A model generated the notes under the pieces. That model was not told the DNA's origin, searched no databases, and was given only the letters and a program-made list of their open reading frames with translations. Below, piece after piece: positions 8,561 through 20,247 of a DNA stretch of 64,000 nucleotides (position 1 is its first letter; each line of letters starts with the position of its first letter). The position numbers and the translations under genes were made by a program. Origin of the DNA: Gammaproteobacteria bacterium (lineage in GTDB: Bacteria > Pseudomonadota > Gammaproteobacteria > Chromatiales > Chromatiaceae); the NCBI GenBank assembly GCA_020445255.1, contig JAGRGY010000004.1, positions 108,564-172,563 of the forward strand, given 5' to 3'.

Positions 8561-8634
8561 TCGAGGAGCGCTGCAACCCGGGCAGAAAGGGCCAGGCTCG
8601 ACGCGGGACACGGTGCAGCAAAACGGCGCTCACT
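8561..8634 (+). ncRNA. S-adenosylhomocysteine (SAH) riboswitch
   Basis: The conserved core of the SAH riboswitch class is readable: CGAGGAGCGCTGCAAC at 8562-8577, GCCAGGCTCG at 8591-8600 and AACGGCGCTCAC at 8622-8633. CGAG pairs with CTCG to close one helix, and GAGCGC pairs with GGCGCTC to form the outer helix/pseudoknot region. It lies 26 bases before ahcY, whose product degrades SAH. Known members switch expression on when SAH is high. The ahcY ribosome site (AGGAG, 8646-8650) lies just beyond the aptamer, so control could act on translation. Confidence 0.95.
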
Positions 8635-8659
8635 CATTATTGAACAGGAGTCATCAACC

Positions 8660-10066
<1,407 letters not shown>

Positions 10067-10144
10067 GTTGGCCATTCAACGCACGGGGGTGCTGCGCGCA
10101 TTGTTGCGGCACCCCTGCGTGCGAACCCTGCCGGACGCGCCCGC

Positions 10145-11008
10145 ATGAACGACACACGCCCCACCTTCAGCTTCGAGCTGTTTCCACCCAAGACCGAAGC
10201 CGGTATCGCCAGGCTGCGCGACACCGTGACGACATTGAACCACCTCCGTCCAGGGTTCTTCTCTGTCACCTACGGCGCGGGTGGTTCGACACAGAGCAAC
10301 ACCTTCGCCACCGTGGACTGGATCGGCACGCAGGGCATCAAGGTGGCGCCGCACCTGTCGTGCATCGGCAGCACACGTGATGAACTCATCGCGATCCTGG
10401 ATCGCTACGTGGCGCAAGGCATCGATCGTATCGTCGCCCTGCGCGGCGATCTCCCGTCGGGTGCGGGCGCAGGATCCATGGGCGACCTGAACCATGCCAA
10501 CGAACTGGTCGCGCTGATTCGCGAACGGCACGGCAGCAGCCTGCACATCGAGGTCGCGGCTTATCCAGAGATGCATCCACAGGCCGCGAATTTCATCCGT
10601 GATCTGGACAATTTCAAGCGCAAGGTCGATGCGGGTGCCGATTCGGCGATCACGCAATACTTCTACAACGCAGACGCCTACATCGCGTTCGTCGACGCCT
10701 GCCAGCGCCGTGGCATCGATGTCCCGATCGTGCCGGGCATCATGCCGATCACCAATTTCAGCAATCTCGTCCGCTTTTCCGATGCCTGCGGCGCAGAGAT
10801 TCCGCGCTGGCTGCGCAAGCGCCTGGAGGCATTCGGCGACGATGTCGACAGCATCGCCAGGCTCGGGATCGACGTGGTCAGCGCATTGTGCGAACGGCTG
10901 CTCGACAATGGCGCGCCCGGGCTGCACTTCTACACCATGAACCAGTCCGCGCCGACGCTTGCCATCTGGGAGATGCTCGGATTGCCGGGTGAGGCCCGAA
11001 CGGCCTGA
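10145..11008 (+). CDS. metF: 5,10-methylenetetrahydrofolate reductase
   Basis: FAD enzyme that reduces 5,10-methylene-THF to 5-methyl-THF, giving the methyl group used to remake methionine from homocysteine. 287 residues, the usual bacterial MetF size. Motifs: SFELFPPKTE at the start (catalytic Glu region), SVTYGAGGSTQ, ALRGDLP and AYPEMHP. It follows ahcY, so the two consecutive steps of homocysteine recycling are encoded together. Confidence 0.97.
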   Translation: MNDTRPTFSFELFPPKTEAGIARLRDTVTTLNHLRPGFFSVTYGAGGSTQSNTFATVDWIGTQGIKVAPHLSCIGSTRDELIAILDRYVAQGIDRIVALRGDLPSGAGAGSMGDLNHANELVALIRERHGSSLHIEVAAYPEMHPQAANFIRDLDNFKRKVDAGADSAITQYFYNADAYIAFVDACQRRGIDVPIVPGIMPITNFSNLVRFSDACGAEIPRWLRKRLEAFGDDVDSIARLGIDVVSALCERLLDNGAPGLHFYTMNQSAPTLAIWEMLGLPGEARTA

Positions 11009-11028
11009 CGCGTCGATCCGAACACACC

Positions 11029-11754
11029 ATGCGTACGTCCCGCCTGTTCGTAGAGCAGGATCTTCCACTTGGTAGCGACGTGACCTTGCATGCACGTGCA
11101 GCGCACTACCTCAGCCAGGTGCTGCGCCTGCGCAGCGGTGATGCCGTGGTGCTGTTCAACGGCGACGGCAACGACGTCGCAGCGGAACTTCTCGTGTGCA
11201 GCAAACGGGAGTGCATCGCACGCCTGGGGCGGGTCATACGGAGCGAGTCACCGCCGCTGTTGCGCATTCATCTGGCGATCGGCATATCGCGCGGTGAACG
11301 CATGGACTACGCGATCCAGAAATCCGTCGAACTCGGCGTATCGTCGATCACGCCGCTCATCACCGAGCGCAGCGTCGTGCAGCTGAAAGGTGAACGTAAA
11401 GATCAACGCTTGTCGCATTGGCGCGCTGTCGTCATCGGTGCCTGCGAACAGTGTGGTCGAGCTGCTCCGCCAGAGGTATCGCCGCCGGTTGCGATCACCG
11501 GCTGGCTGCCGTCGTCGGGAGGCGGCATCCTGTTGTATCACCGGTCGGGCACCCGTCTTCCGTCCCTTGCCCCGCCGGGTGCTGAAATTCGCTTGCTGGT
11601 CGGCCCGGAAGGCGGCCTCAGCGACGGCGAACGTGTGCTCGCGGAAGACTCGGGATTCGTCGCAGTGAGGATGGGTCCGCGGGTGTTGCGAACGGAAACA
11701 GCGCCGATCGCCGCGCTTGCGGCGATCCAGGCGCTGTGGGGTGACTTCCGCTGA
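11029..11754 (+). CDS. rsmE: 16S rRNA m3U1498 methyltransferase
   Basis: SPOUT-family RNA methyltransferase acting on 16S rRNA U1498. 241 residues, the normal size. The SAM-binding knot is visible near the C-terminus: LLVGPEGGLSDGE and MGPRVLRTETAPIAAL. The N-terminus (MRTSRLFVEQDL, HYLSQVLRLRSGD) is the PUA-like RNA-binding part. It is 20 bases after metF. It converges with the chemosensory cluster; no terminator is visible in the 49-base gap. Confidence 0.96.
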   Translation: MRTSRLFVEQDLPLGSDVTLHARAAHYLSQVLRLRSGDAVVLFNGDGNDVAAELLVCSKRECIARLGRVIRSESPPLLRIHLAIGISRGERMDYAIQKSVELGVSSITPLITERSVVQLKGERKDQRLSHWRAVVIGACEQCGRAAPPEVSPPVAITGWLPSSGGGILLYHRSGTRLPSLAPPGAEIRLLVGPEGGLSDGERVLAEDSGFVAVRMGPRVLRTETAPIAALAAIQALWGDFR

Positions 11755-11803
11755 CGCCCGGCCGGATCAGCTCGGGGAAATCCGCATGCGGCAACCGCGG
11801 CAG

Positions 11804-12271
11804 CTAGGCGGTGACCATGCGATCTGCAAGCTTCTGCTGCACGAACTCCAGGTCGGGCACCATCAGGGACTCGTCCGAAACCGCCAGCGTCATGCGCACG
11901 GCCTTTTCACCAGGTTCGCGGGCGGTGGCGAATCCGATCAGATCGTTCTGCAGGTGCAAAAGGCGCGGAATGCCCTGGGCGACGACACCGAACAGCGGCG
12001 AAGCCGCGTCGCGGCCGATGGCGTAGCACACGACGATGCGTTGACGGATGCCTGCGCCGACATGCGAACGCCCCATCAGCCGTTCGAAATCGATGACAGG
12101 GATGTCGCGTTGACGCCAGCTCACGGTGCCTTGCAGCCACAGCGGGCTCTCGGCGACCGGATCCGGTGTGCGGTAACCGATCACTTCCGCGACCGTGGCG
12201 CTCGGCACCAGCAGCCTTCCCTGTCGCATCGGGATCAGCATGCAGCGGACCTCCGAGCCGTTCACGCTCAC
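11804..12271 (-). CDS. chpC: CheW-like protein of the Pil-Chp system
   Basis: A 155-residue single CheW domain: it couples receptors to the CheA-type kinase ChpA at the cell pole. Signs are the hydrophobic core LLVPSATVAEVIGY, LWLQGTVSWRQRDIPVIDFERLMG and the ending with LVPDLEFVQQKLADRMV. It starts with GTG in a four-base overlap with the chpA stop (GTGA), so the two are translated together. It is last in the cluster. In P. aeruginosa the second CheW-like protein of this system is ChpC, between chpB and chpD; here chpB is missing. Confidence 0.85.
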   Translation of the reverse strand: MSVNGSEVRCMLIPMRQGRLLVPSATVAEVIGYRTPDPVAESPLWLQGTVSWRQRDIPVIDFERLMGRSHVGAGIRQRIVVCYAIGRDAASPLFGVVAQGIPRLLHLQNDLIGFATAREPGEKAVRMTLAVSDESLMVPDLEFVQQKLADRMVTA

Positions 12272-15200
12272 AACGAGATTTCCGCCAGCACGGTATAGAT
12301 GTTTTCGAGCAGGTCGGACTCCTGATACGGCTTGCCGAGGTAGCGCTTGACGCCGAGCTCGAACGCGCGGTTGCGGTGCTTGTCGCCGGTGCGCGACGTG
12401 ATCATGATGATCGGGATGTCACTCAGCTCGGGTGTCGAACGCATGTGGCGCGCCAGCTCGAAGCCGTCCATGCGCGGCATCTCGATATCGAGCAGCATGA
12501 CGTCGGGGTGGTGATCCTGCAGTACGGTAACCGCGTCGACACCATCTTTCGCCGTGACGACCTGCATGTTGTGCCGCTCCAGCAGGCGGCTCGTCACCTT
12601 GCGCACCGTAATCGAGTCGTCAACCACCATCACCGACACGCCCTTGCTCAGCGGTGCCGCCATCTCCTGGCTTTGCGTCGGCTGGTGTGCGGTATCCATG
12701 CGCAACACGGCATTCACGTCGAGAATGAGCGCGATCTGCCCATCGGCGAGAATCGTTCCACCGGTGAACCAGCGCACACCGCTGAGCTGGATGCCGATCG
12801 ACTTGACGACGATCTGGCGGTTGCCGAGCAGGCCATCGACCTGGATCGCGATGCGGTTGTCACCGGAGCGTACCAGCAACAGGGGCAGCCAGCGCGCACC
12901 TTCGGCGATGTGCACCGCCGACAGGCCCAGCATCGTGCCGAGGTAGCGCACATTGTAGTCCCTGCCACCGTAGCTGATCGTGTCCTGCTTGCCGGCGTAG
13001 ATCGCCTGCAACTCATCGACGCCCACACGCGCAACACCATCCATACTGCTGTGCGGCACCGCGTAAACATCCTCGCTGACACTGACCAGCAGCGCATCCG
13101 TGATCGCCAGTGTGAACGGCAGGCGAATCGTGAAGCGCGTGCCCTGGCCGGGCTGCGAGTCGATATCGAGCGTACCTCCCAGCTGCTTGACCTCGGTGAG
13201 CACGACGTCCATGCCGACTCCGCGCCCCGACACCTGCGACAACTCCTGTGCGGTCGAGAACCCTGGCTGCAGGATCAACTGGTACAGGTCGTCGTCGGTG
13301 ATATTGGCGTCCGATTTCAGCAGGCCGCGCTCGATAGCCTTGCTGCGGATGCGGTCGCGGTCGAGACCGGCGCCGTCGTCGGACAGCGAAAGCACGACGT
13401 CGGTACCCTCACGCGCCAGCTGCAGCGTGATCGTTCCGGTGGCCGGTTTGCCTGCAGCCGTACGTTCGTCCGCATTCTCGATGCCGTGCGACACGGCATT
13501 GCGCAGCAGGTGTTCGAGCGGACCCATCATGCGCTCGAGGATCGCCCGGTCCATGTCTTCGCCACCACCGACGACATTCAGTTCGGCACGCTTGCCGACA
13601 CTGTGGCTGGTCTGTCGCACCACACGCTCCAGACGCGGCGCCCGACTCCCGAAGCGGACCATGCGCGTGCGCAGCAGGCTGTCCTGCAGATCAGTCGTCA
13701 CGCGCGCCTGCTGCAACAGCAGGGTGTCGGTGTCACGGCTCAGATCGTTCAGCGACTGACCCAGGTTCGACAGGTCCTCGACCGTCTCCGAAAGCGCGCG
13801 CGACAGCTGTTGAATCGTCGAATAGCGGTCGAGTTCGAGCGGATCGAAGTCGGCTCGCGTCTCTGTATCGCGCTCGTGTCGCGACAGGATCTGCGCCTCG
13901 GTTTCGAGCTCCAGTCCACGCAGCTGACTGCGCAGACGATCAATGGTCTGTTGCAGTTCGCCAAGGTTGAAGGCGAAGCTGCTGTTCTGCTGTTCGATGC
14001 GCGCGCGGTAGATGCTGACTTCACCGGCATTGTTGACCATCTGGTCCAATGCCTCGGAGGCGACGCGCACACGTTCGCTGCCGACAGCCGCGGTGCGTGG
14101 TTCTTCGGGCAGCGGTTTGCGCGGCACGAAGCCCTCGTCGTCGCCGAGCACCTCGCCGCTCGGGAACTGGACGACCGAACCTTCGGTCTGGGCTCCGGCC
14201 TGCGCCACCGCGTCCATGACCGCGAAGCCCGAGTCGTCCAGCAACTCCGAATCGGTCATCAGTTGTGAATCGGTCAGCAGCGCGGACGTAACCTCGTCCA
14301 GATCGGCCAACTCGTGCAGGTCCGCAGGTTCCGGTACGGCTTCGGGTGTCTCAGGTTCTTCAAGCGCCGTCGTTACACCCGGGTCGGGTTCGTCGATCGC
14401 GGCTTGCGCCGTCTCCACCTCGGCCGCTTCGATCTCGGCGGTCTCTGGCTCGAACGCGGATTCCGCGAACTCGTCGACGGCCTCCACCCCCGACTCGTCG
14501 TCGAGAATTGACGACACCGCGAATGCGGATTCATCGTCGATAGCGGCCTCGTCGGCACCGACCTCCTCCCACTCCCGGCCGTGCGCCGCGGACTCGAGGC
14601 GCTCGACCATGTGCGGATGGGACTGTGGCAACTCGCCGCGCAACAGGTATTCGATGTCCTGTGCGAGGGTATCGGTCGCATGACGCACCAGCCGCTTGAG
14701 CCGCGGCTCGCTGACTACCCGGCGCTCCGCGACGCTCTGGAACACCGATTCGAGGGCATGGCTCAGGTCGCCGACGCCCATGACACCGGCCAGCCGCGCC
14801 CCACCTTTCATCGTGTGCAGATTGCGCTGCAGGCGGACGACAGGCTCGTCGTCGGCCACGCGTTCCCACGCCCCCATTTCCTGCTCGAGCATCTCGAGCA
14901 GCTCCTTGGCCTCGTCGAGAAACACTTCGAGCAATTCCGGATCCGGACCATCGTCGGCCGCCTCACCCGTGTGCGCAAACGCTTGCTCGACCGTCGGCGC
15001 GTGCAGCGCGGTCGTTTCATCCCGAACCTCGTCGCACAACGGCTGCCAGTCTCCCGGCTCGGGTCGGCCATCGTCGATGGCACCGACAATTTGCGACAAC
15101 ATGCGATGGCTGCGGTTCAGCAGGTCGAGCATCTGTCCGGCGATCGGCTGTTGGCCGTTCTGCAGCGCCTCGGTAAGCGCCTCGAGTGCACCGGCGAGCA

Positions 15201-18093
15201 TCGCGATCGCGTCGAAGCCTGCGGTACGAGCGCTGCCGCACAGGGTGTGCATCGCGCGCCGAACGCCCGCCTCCATGACGCGCCCACCCGGCGCGCTCGC
15301 GCACTGTGAGACGAAGTCGTCGAGCACATTGAGGTGGCCGCTGGCCTCATTGACGAACACCGCGTTGAGGCTGGTGTCCACCGAACCGAGCGGAAGCGTC
15401 TCGTGCTCGGCGAACTCCGAGTCCTCGACCACCTCGGCAGTCAATATGGATTCGTCGGCACCCCGCCTCGTGGCATCTGCCCCCTCGTCGACGGCGTGGA
15501 AACCGGTGCGCTCGGCTGTTGTCTCGACCAACAGGCTTTCGTCCCCGGGCTCGCGGTAGGCATCGATCGACAGGGGTTCCTGCAGGTCGGCGACGGCGTC
15601 AAGCGTCTCGGGCGTCGCGCTGTCGATGGATTCCTCGACCGGCGGCGGCAGCTCCTCGTGCAGGGCCTCGGGCGCGCTTTCCACGACCGCCGGCTGCGGC
15701 GCCGTCGGTTCGGCCCGCGACGACGCACCACTGGCAAGCGCGAAGGCGCGTTCGGACAAGACGCTCACGTCAGTGGCCTGGGCGACGCTGCCCCGGCTTT
15801 CGGCCACCAGGTCGGGCAGGATCCTGCCGGCCTCGTCGAGCAATGCCGTCACATCGGGTGTCGCCGGAACCGTCCCGTCGATCACCCGGTTGAGCAGGTT
15901 CTCGATCGACCAGGCGAACTCGCCGAGGTTGGTGGCGCCGACAATCCGTCCGCTGCCTTTCAGCGTGTGGAACGACCGGCGCGTCGTCGTCAGCGCATCG
16001 CGGTCATCGGGGTTGTTGAGCCACTGCGGCAGACAGCGTTGGATGACGCCGAGTTCCTCCTCTGCCTCTTCGGCAAACACTTCGAGGATCTCGGAATCGA
16101 TCTCGTCGCCCACTGCCTGTTGCGCCTCGGCAGCGGCGGCATTGGCGACCGGCGTCGCCGACTGGTCCTGCGCCGGCTCTTCCGCGCCGATATCCTCGGT
16201 CGCGGACGCTGCCTGCTGGTCTTCGGCCTGCGGTATCTCTTCGATCGGTGCGACCGGTGCGACGTTCGGCTCGTCGACGACGGCCTCGACGTACGCAGCG
16301 TCCCCGGTCGATTCCGGAGACGGTGGAACCACCACTGCCTCCGGCCCGGCGTCGGGGAATTCGGCGGCAATGTCCGGTGACGGCGACACTTCTTCGACAC
16401 CGCGCAGACCCAGAACGCGCAATGCGCGGTCGCCGAATTCGAGCAGGCTTGCACGATCGGTACCCGGCTCGACGACGGTCTGCATGTAGAGCTCCGCGCT
16501 CATGACTACGTCGGCCAGCGCGTCGCGCTGTGCCATGTCGGGGGTAACCGACTCGGCGCTGCCGAGGCGGACGATGTAGGGCTTGAGGTCGTGCAACAAA
16601 CGCCCGGCCTCGGGCTGGTCGAGCATCGACATGACACCCGCCACCAGGTGCAGACGCGGCGGCACACCTTCCAGGCGCTGACGCTGATCGGGATGCTCGA
16701 GATACTCGAGAATGTCGTCCTTCGCATGTGCCAGCTCGACCAGGGCCTCGTCGATCGCCGCGCGCTGGTGCTGCCGCATCTCGCCCTCGGACAACAGCTG
16801 CGATATCGATATCTCTGCATCGTCTTCGGCATGCGCCCCGGCCTCGCCGGAGGCCAATCCGGCCAGCGACGATTCGACCAGCAGCAACTCGCTGGCGAGC
16901 GCCATCAGGCGGTCCTCGTCGAGCGCCACGCCCGATGAGCCGGCCGCGTCCAGTTCGTCACAACGGTGTTTCAGGCGCGAACGCAGATCGCCCCGCCCCA
17001 CCATGCCGAGCGTATCGCCGATACGCCGGATCGCTGGCGCGAGTCCGGTCAGACGGTCGAGATTCGACCGGTCGCCGCGGATGTACAGATCGAGTTGATC
17101 CTTGACGTCACGCAGGTCCTGCGCCAGCGCTTCGCCGACCGCGGCGAACAACTCACGGTCTGGCGCACCCAGCGAGCTGACCGCAGCACCGGACCGTGTC
17201 TGATCGGGAAAACTGTTGACCAGGTCCACGGCCTGCTTGACCGACAGCACGGCCGGATCGTTGGAATGCGAGCGGGCGATGTAGTACAGCAGGTTCTTCA
17301 GCAGGTCGACGGGAAAATCCAGCATCGCCGACTCTTCGCCCTGATCGATCACACGCTTGAACACGCGATCGAGCTTGCCGAAAAGCGGCTTCACGGCCAG
17401 CGATGGCGCCTCCTGCTCGTCGAGCATCGCGATCGCCAGTGCCTCTGCGGCGTCCAGCAGCCGACGCATCCTCGCGGTACCGGCAGCACTGTTGAGCACG
17501 TCCAGTACATCGCGTATCGACGTCAGTGACTCCCGGATGTGCTGCTCACGTATCCAGTTGAGCAGTCCACGATGAAAATGGCTGCGGTACTGATGAATCA
17601 GGCGCGGCATGTCACGATTGCCGGAACCCGGGCGCACCGTCTCGGCGGCGATCACCGCATTGAGCTTGGGCGCGAACAGCGAGGTCTCAGACACCAGCGG
17701 TGCCTCACGCGCAGCGCGCAGATCATTCATCAACGGCAACAGCACCAACGGGATGTCGGCGCCGCCCGCCTCCACTTTTTCGAGGTACGCCGGCAACTGC
17801 ACAACGCCCAGCATCAGGACCTCGGCGGCAGCCGCGGGATGCTTCAGCGCGCCACCCGCCATCGCGCGCGCGAGTTGCTCCATCTCGTCGGCAAGCATCG
17901 CGCCGCCATACACCTGGACCATCTCCAGGGCGCCATGGATCTGGTGCAGGCTGTCCGCGGTGCCGTCGAGACGGACGCCTTCGCGGCCTTCGGCGAACTC
18001 CTCGAGCTGGACGCGGGCCTCGCGCAGGCTCTGATCGAGCTCGCCGCGAATCCAGCGCAGGGCGCTGCGGTCCTGACGAGGTTCTGGCTGCAT
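12268..18093 (-). CDS. chpA: ChpA-type hybrid chemotaxis histidine kinase with several Hpt domains
   Basis: The 1941-residue central kinase of the type IV pilus chemosensory system. Domains in order: an N-terminal Hpt-like/FimL-like region, phosphotransfer domains with SFHTLKGSGR near 709, MHTLCGSARTAG near 949 and LHTMKGGARLAG near 1093, an acidic low-complexity linker (~1130-1350), CheA dimerisation, ATPase with LLRNAVSHGIEN near 1534, a CheW domain (~1690-1800) and a C-terminal receiver with MLLDIEMPRMDG near 1869. It phosphorylates PilG and PilH. ATG at 18093 is preferred (GGGAG 10 bases upstream); a TTG at 18114 overlaps the pilJ stop. Length fits the very large ChpA family. Confidence 0.95.
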   Translation of the reverse strand: MQPEPRQDRSALRWIRGELDQSLREARVQLEEFAEGREGVRLDGTADSLHQIHGALEMVQVYGGAMLADEMEQLARAMAGGALKHPAAAAEVLMLGVVQLPAYLEKVEAGGADIPLVLLPLMNDLRAAREAPLVSETSLFAPKLNAVIAAETVRPGSGNRDMPRLIHQYRSHFHRGLLNWIREQHIRESLTSIRDVLDVLNSAAGTARMRRLLDAAEALAIAMLDEQEAPSLAVKPLFGKLDRVFKRVIDQGEESAMLDFPVDLLKNLLYYIARSHSNDPAVLSVKQAVDLVNSFPDQTRSGAAVSSLGAPDRELFAAVGEALAQDLRDVKDQLDLYIRGDRSNLDRLTGLAPAIRRIGDTLGMVGRGDLRSRLKHRCDELDAAGSSGVALDEDRLMALASELLLVESSLAGLASGEAGAHAEDDAEISISQLLSEGEMRQHQRAAIDEALVELAHAKDDILEYLEHPDQRQRLEGVPPRLHLVAGVMSMLDQPEAGRLLHDLKPYIVRLGSAESVTPDMAQRDALADVVMSAELYMQTVVEPGTDRASLLEFGDRALRVLGLRGVEEVSPSPDIAAEFPDAGPEAVVVPPSPESTGDAAYVEAVVDEPNVAPVAPIEEIPQAEDQQAASATEDIGAEEPAQDQSATPVANAAAAEAQQAVGDEIDSEILEVFAEEAEEELGVIQRCLPQWLNNPDDRDALTTTRRSFHTLKGSGRIVGATNLGEFAWSIENLLNRVIDGTVPATPDVTALLDEAGRILPDLVAESRGSVAQATDVSVLSERAFALASGASSRAEPTAPQPAVVESAPEALHEELPPPVEESIDSATPETLDAVADLQEPLSIDAYREPGDESLLVETTAERTGFHAVDEGADATRRGADESILTAEVVEDSEFAEHETLPLGSVDTSLNAVFVNEASGHLNVLDDFVSQCASAPGGRVMEAGVRRAMHTLCGSARTAGFDAIAMLAGALEALTEALQNGQQPIAGQMLDLLNRSHRMLSQIVGAIDDGRPEPGDWQPLCDEVRDETTALHAPTVEQAFAHTGEAADDGPDPELLEVFLDEAKELLEMLEQEMGAWERVADDEPVVRLQRNLHTMKGGARLAGVMGVGDLSHALESVFQSVAERRVVSEPRLKRLVRHATDTLAQDIEYLLRGELPQSHPHMVERLESAAHGREWEEVGADEAAIDDESAFAVSSILDDESGVEAVDEFAESAFEPETAEIEAAEVETAQAAIDEPDPGVTTALEEPETPEAVPEPADLHELADLDEVTSALLTDSQLMTDSELLDDSGFAVMDAVAQAGAQTEGSVVQFPSGEVLGDDEGFVPRKPLPEEPRTAAVGSERVRVASEALDQMVNNAGEVSIYRARIEQQNSSFAFNLGELQQTIDRLRSQLRGLELETEAQILSRHERDTETRADFDPLELDRYSTIQQLSRALSETVEDLSNLGQSLNDLSRDTDTLLLQQARVTTDLQDSLLRTRMVRFGSRAPRLERVVRQTSHSVGKRAELNVVGGGEDMDRAILERMMGPLEHLLRNAVSHGIENADERTAAGKPATGTITLQLAREGTDVVLSLSDDGAGLDRDRIRSKAIERGLLKSDANITDDDLYQLILQPGFSTAQELSQVSGRGVGMDVVLTEVKQLGGTLDIDSQPGQGTRFTIRLPFTLAITDALLVSVSEDVYAVPHSSMDGVARVGVDELQAIYAGKQDTISYGGRDYNVRYLGTMLGLSAVHIAEGARWLPLLLVRSGDNRIAIQVDGLLGNRQIVVKSIGIQLSGVRWFTGGTILADGQIALILDVNAVLRMDTAHQPTQSQEMAAPLSKGVSVMVVDDSITVRKVTSRLLERHNMQVVTAKDGVDAVTVLQDHHPDVMLLDIEMPRMDGFELARHMRSTPELSDIPIIMITSRTGDKHRNRAFELGVKRYLGKPYQESDLLENIYTVLAEISL

Positions 18094-18110
18094 TGCGCGG
18101 TTGCTCCCGT

Positions 18111-20165
18111 TCAATTCGTCAAACCGTCATCATCCGGCAGCTTGAAGCGTGCCACTGTCTGGCGCAGCTGCTCGGCCATCTTCGCCAGGTTTTCGATTGA
18201 CTGCGTGGTCTGCTCCGTGCCGTCCGATGTCTGGCTGGTGATCTCCTGGATCACGTTCATCGTGTCGTTGATCGAAGACACCTCGCCGGCCTGACCCTGG
18301 AGCCGCGACGCGATTTGCTCGGTGGCATCGGCAATCTCCTGCGACACCTGTTCGATCTTCTGCAGGGCCTCGCCGGCATCCTCGGCCAGCTTTGCACCAC
18401 TCACGACTTCGGATGTGCTCGATTCCATCGAGCTGACAGCCTCGTTGGTGTCGGCCTGAATGGTCTTGACCAGGGCATCGATCTGCTTGGTTGCGTTCGC
18501 CGAACGCTCGGCGAGCCGCTGCACCTCGTCGGCGACGACGGCAAACCCGCGCCCGGCCTCACCGGCCATCGCCGCCTGCATCGCGGCGTTCAGTGCCAGG
18601 ATGTTGGTCTGGTCGGCGATGTCTTCGATCAGCTCGACGATGTTGCCGATCTCCTGTGAGCTCTCGCCCAGACGCTTGATGCGTTTGGACGTCTCCTGGA
18701 TCTGCTCGCGGATGTTGTCCATGCCGGCGATCGTACGCCGCACCGTTTCACCGCCGGTGGACGCAATCTCGACCGACTGCTGGGCGACCTGGGCCGACTG
18801 GTTGGCACCGTTGGCCATGTCGTTCATGGCCTGCGACATCGAACGGACAATGTCCGACGCCTTCTCGATCTGGTTGCGCTGGTGGTCAGATGCCTCTTCC
18901 AGTCGCAGCGCCGTGGACCGCGTTTCCTGCGCCGATGCCGAGACCCGGACCGAGGTCTCGTTGATCGTGGTTACCAGGATACGCATCTCCTCGACCGCCT
19001 GGTTGACCGAATCAGCGATGGCGCCGGTGATGTCTTCGGTCACCGTCGCTTCGATCGTCAAGTCGCCGTCGGACAGGTCCACCATCTCGTCGAGCAGACG
19101 GCGAATCGCGGCCTGGTTGCGCATGTTCTGCTGGTCGGCCAGCTGCGCCCGGTCGCGGGCCTCGCGCAAAAAGGCGAAACCCAGCGCGAGCAACAGGATC
19201 GAGGCCACGACGCCGAGCAGCGTCACCAGCGTCGGGCCGATCTGCAGCGGGCCGATGCGGCCAACATAGTCGCCGCGGTTGTAGGCATCGGCCAACGCCG
19301 ACGTGGCCTGGTCGAGCGCATCCGACGAGGGGGTTACCTCACCGATCGCCTCGAGTGCAGGCAGCACGTTGGGTGCCAGCTCAATGATCTCGGCGACGTG
19401 GTCGCTGATGGTGCGAAACAGCTTCGCCGCCTCGGCGAGCTTGGCCTCGGCCTGCTCATCGCTGACACGCTGCACATTGAGACGGCTGTCACCGGTCAGC
19501 ATGCCGTTCAGGACCCGGCCGAACCGATCGGTGTCCTTGCTGAACTGATCGATCGACAGTGCTGTGCGCGTTCCACCCTCGAGGACGCTGTTGACGTTTT
19601 CCTGCAGCCGCTGAGCCAGCATCAACTGGCGTGTCGCGATGTAGACCTGCTGTTGATCGGCTTTCGTTTTTACCAGGATGTTGACAACCTCTTCCGACAC
19701 CTGCTGCAGTCGTGGGCCCTCGCGGTTTATCACTTCGACAAACTCGCGAATCGACAGGATCGCCTTCTGATTGAGCAGGATTTCGTCGACGAATGCACGT
19801 AGGGCCAGCCAGCTGTTCTCCATCCGCTGCAGTGGCTCGGCCATGCGCTCCGGCGTCGGCGGCAGCCCCGCCTCCGGCGATCCACTCTTGAGTTCGGCGA
19901 CGAGCGTGATGAAGCGATCACGGCCGTTGCGCAGTCGATCGAAAGAGGCCGGGTCGCCGGCCGAGGACTCGAGAGCATACTTCGCGATCTGCTGGCCGAG
20001 TACCCGCTGTTCCGATACGCGCGAGAAGTATTTCTCTCCGTGTTCCTCGACGCGCGACACATAGGCGAAGGTTGCGATGGTCGCAATGACGGCGAGCAGC
20101 GTCAGCACCGCCAACAATGGAACCGAGCGGTGTCTCGCAAATTCTCTCTTAACTGTGCTCTTCAT
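18111..20165 (-). CDS. pilJ: Type IV pilus chemoreceptor (methyl-accepting protein)
   Basis: A 684-residue inner-membrane receptor feeding ChpA. TM1 at ~17-35 ([21 protein letters not shown]), a periplasmic PilJ-type helical domain, TM2 near 325-345 ([20 protein letters not shown]), HAMP-like helices, then the cytoplasmic signalling hairpin with the tip [19 protein letters not shown] and [18 protein letters not shown]. It ends [12 protein letters not shown] and lacks the CheR-docking pentapeptide. Neighbours upstream are pilI and downstream chpA. No pilK (methyltransferase) gene follows, unlike in P. aeruginosa. Confidence 0.95.
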   Translation of the reverse strand: MKSTVKREFARHRSVPLLAVLTLLAVIATIATFAYVSRVEEHGEKYFSRVSEQRVLGQQIAKYALESSAGDPASFDRLRNGRDRFITLVAELKSGSPEAGLPPTPERMAEPLQRMENSWLALRAFVDEILLNQKAILSIREFVEVINREGPRLQQVSEEVVNILVKTKADQQQVYIATRQLMLAQRLQENVNSVLEGGTRTALSIDQFSKDTDRFGRVLNGMLTGDSRLNVQRVSDEQAEAKLAEAAKLFRTISDHVAEIIELAPNVLPALEAIGEVTPSSDALDQATSALADAYNRGDYVGRIGPLQIGPTLVTLLGVVASILLLALGFAFLREARDRAQLADQQNMRNQAAIRRLLDEMVDLSDGDLTIEATVTEDITGAIADSVNQAVEEMRILVTTINETSVRVSASAQETRSTALRLEEASDHQRNQIEKASDIVRSMSQAMNDMANGANQSAQVAQQSVEIASTGGETVRRTIAGMDNIREQIQETSKRIKRLGESSQEIGNIVELIEDIADQTNILALNAAMQAAMAGEAGRGFAVVADEVQRLAERSANATKQIDALVKTIQADTNEAVSSMESSTSEVVSGAKLAEDAGEALQKIEQVSQEIADATEQIASRLQGQAGEVSSINDTMNVIQEITSQTSDGTEQTTQSIENLAKMAEQLRQTVARFKLPDDDGLTN

Positions 20166-20247
20166 TTGTTACTTTGTCCTGCGACGATGTCGACGTAGCT
20201 TGGGCAGCATGTCTCAGCCAGCTTCGGGCCACCCGCGGCACACACGC

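Noticed and set aside
12166..14268. A 700-codon open frame on + opposite chpA
   Set aside because: It is a mirror of GC-rich chpA codons: His/Gln/Arg-rich, with no domain, and chpA on the other strand has many family motifs.
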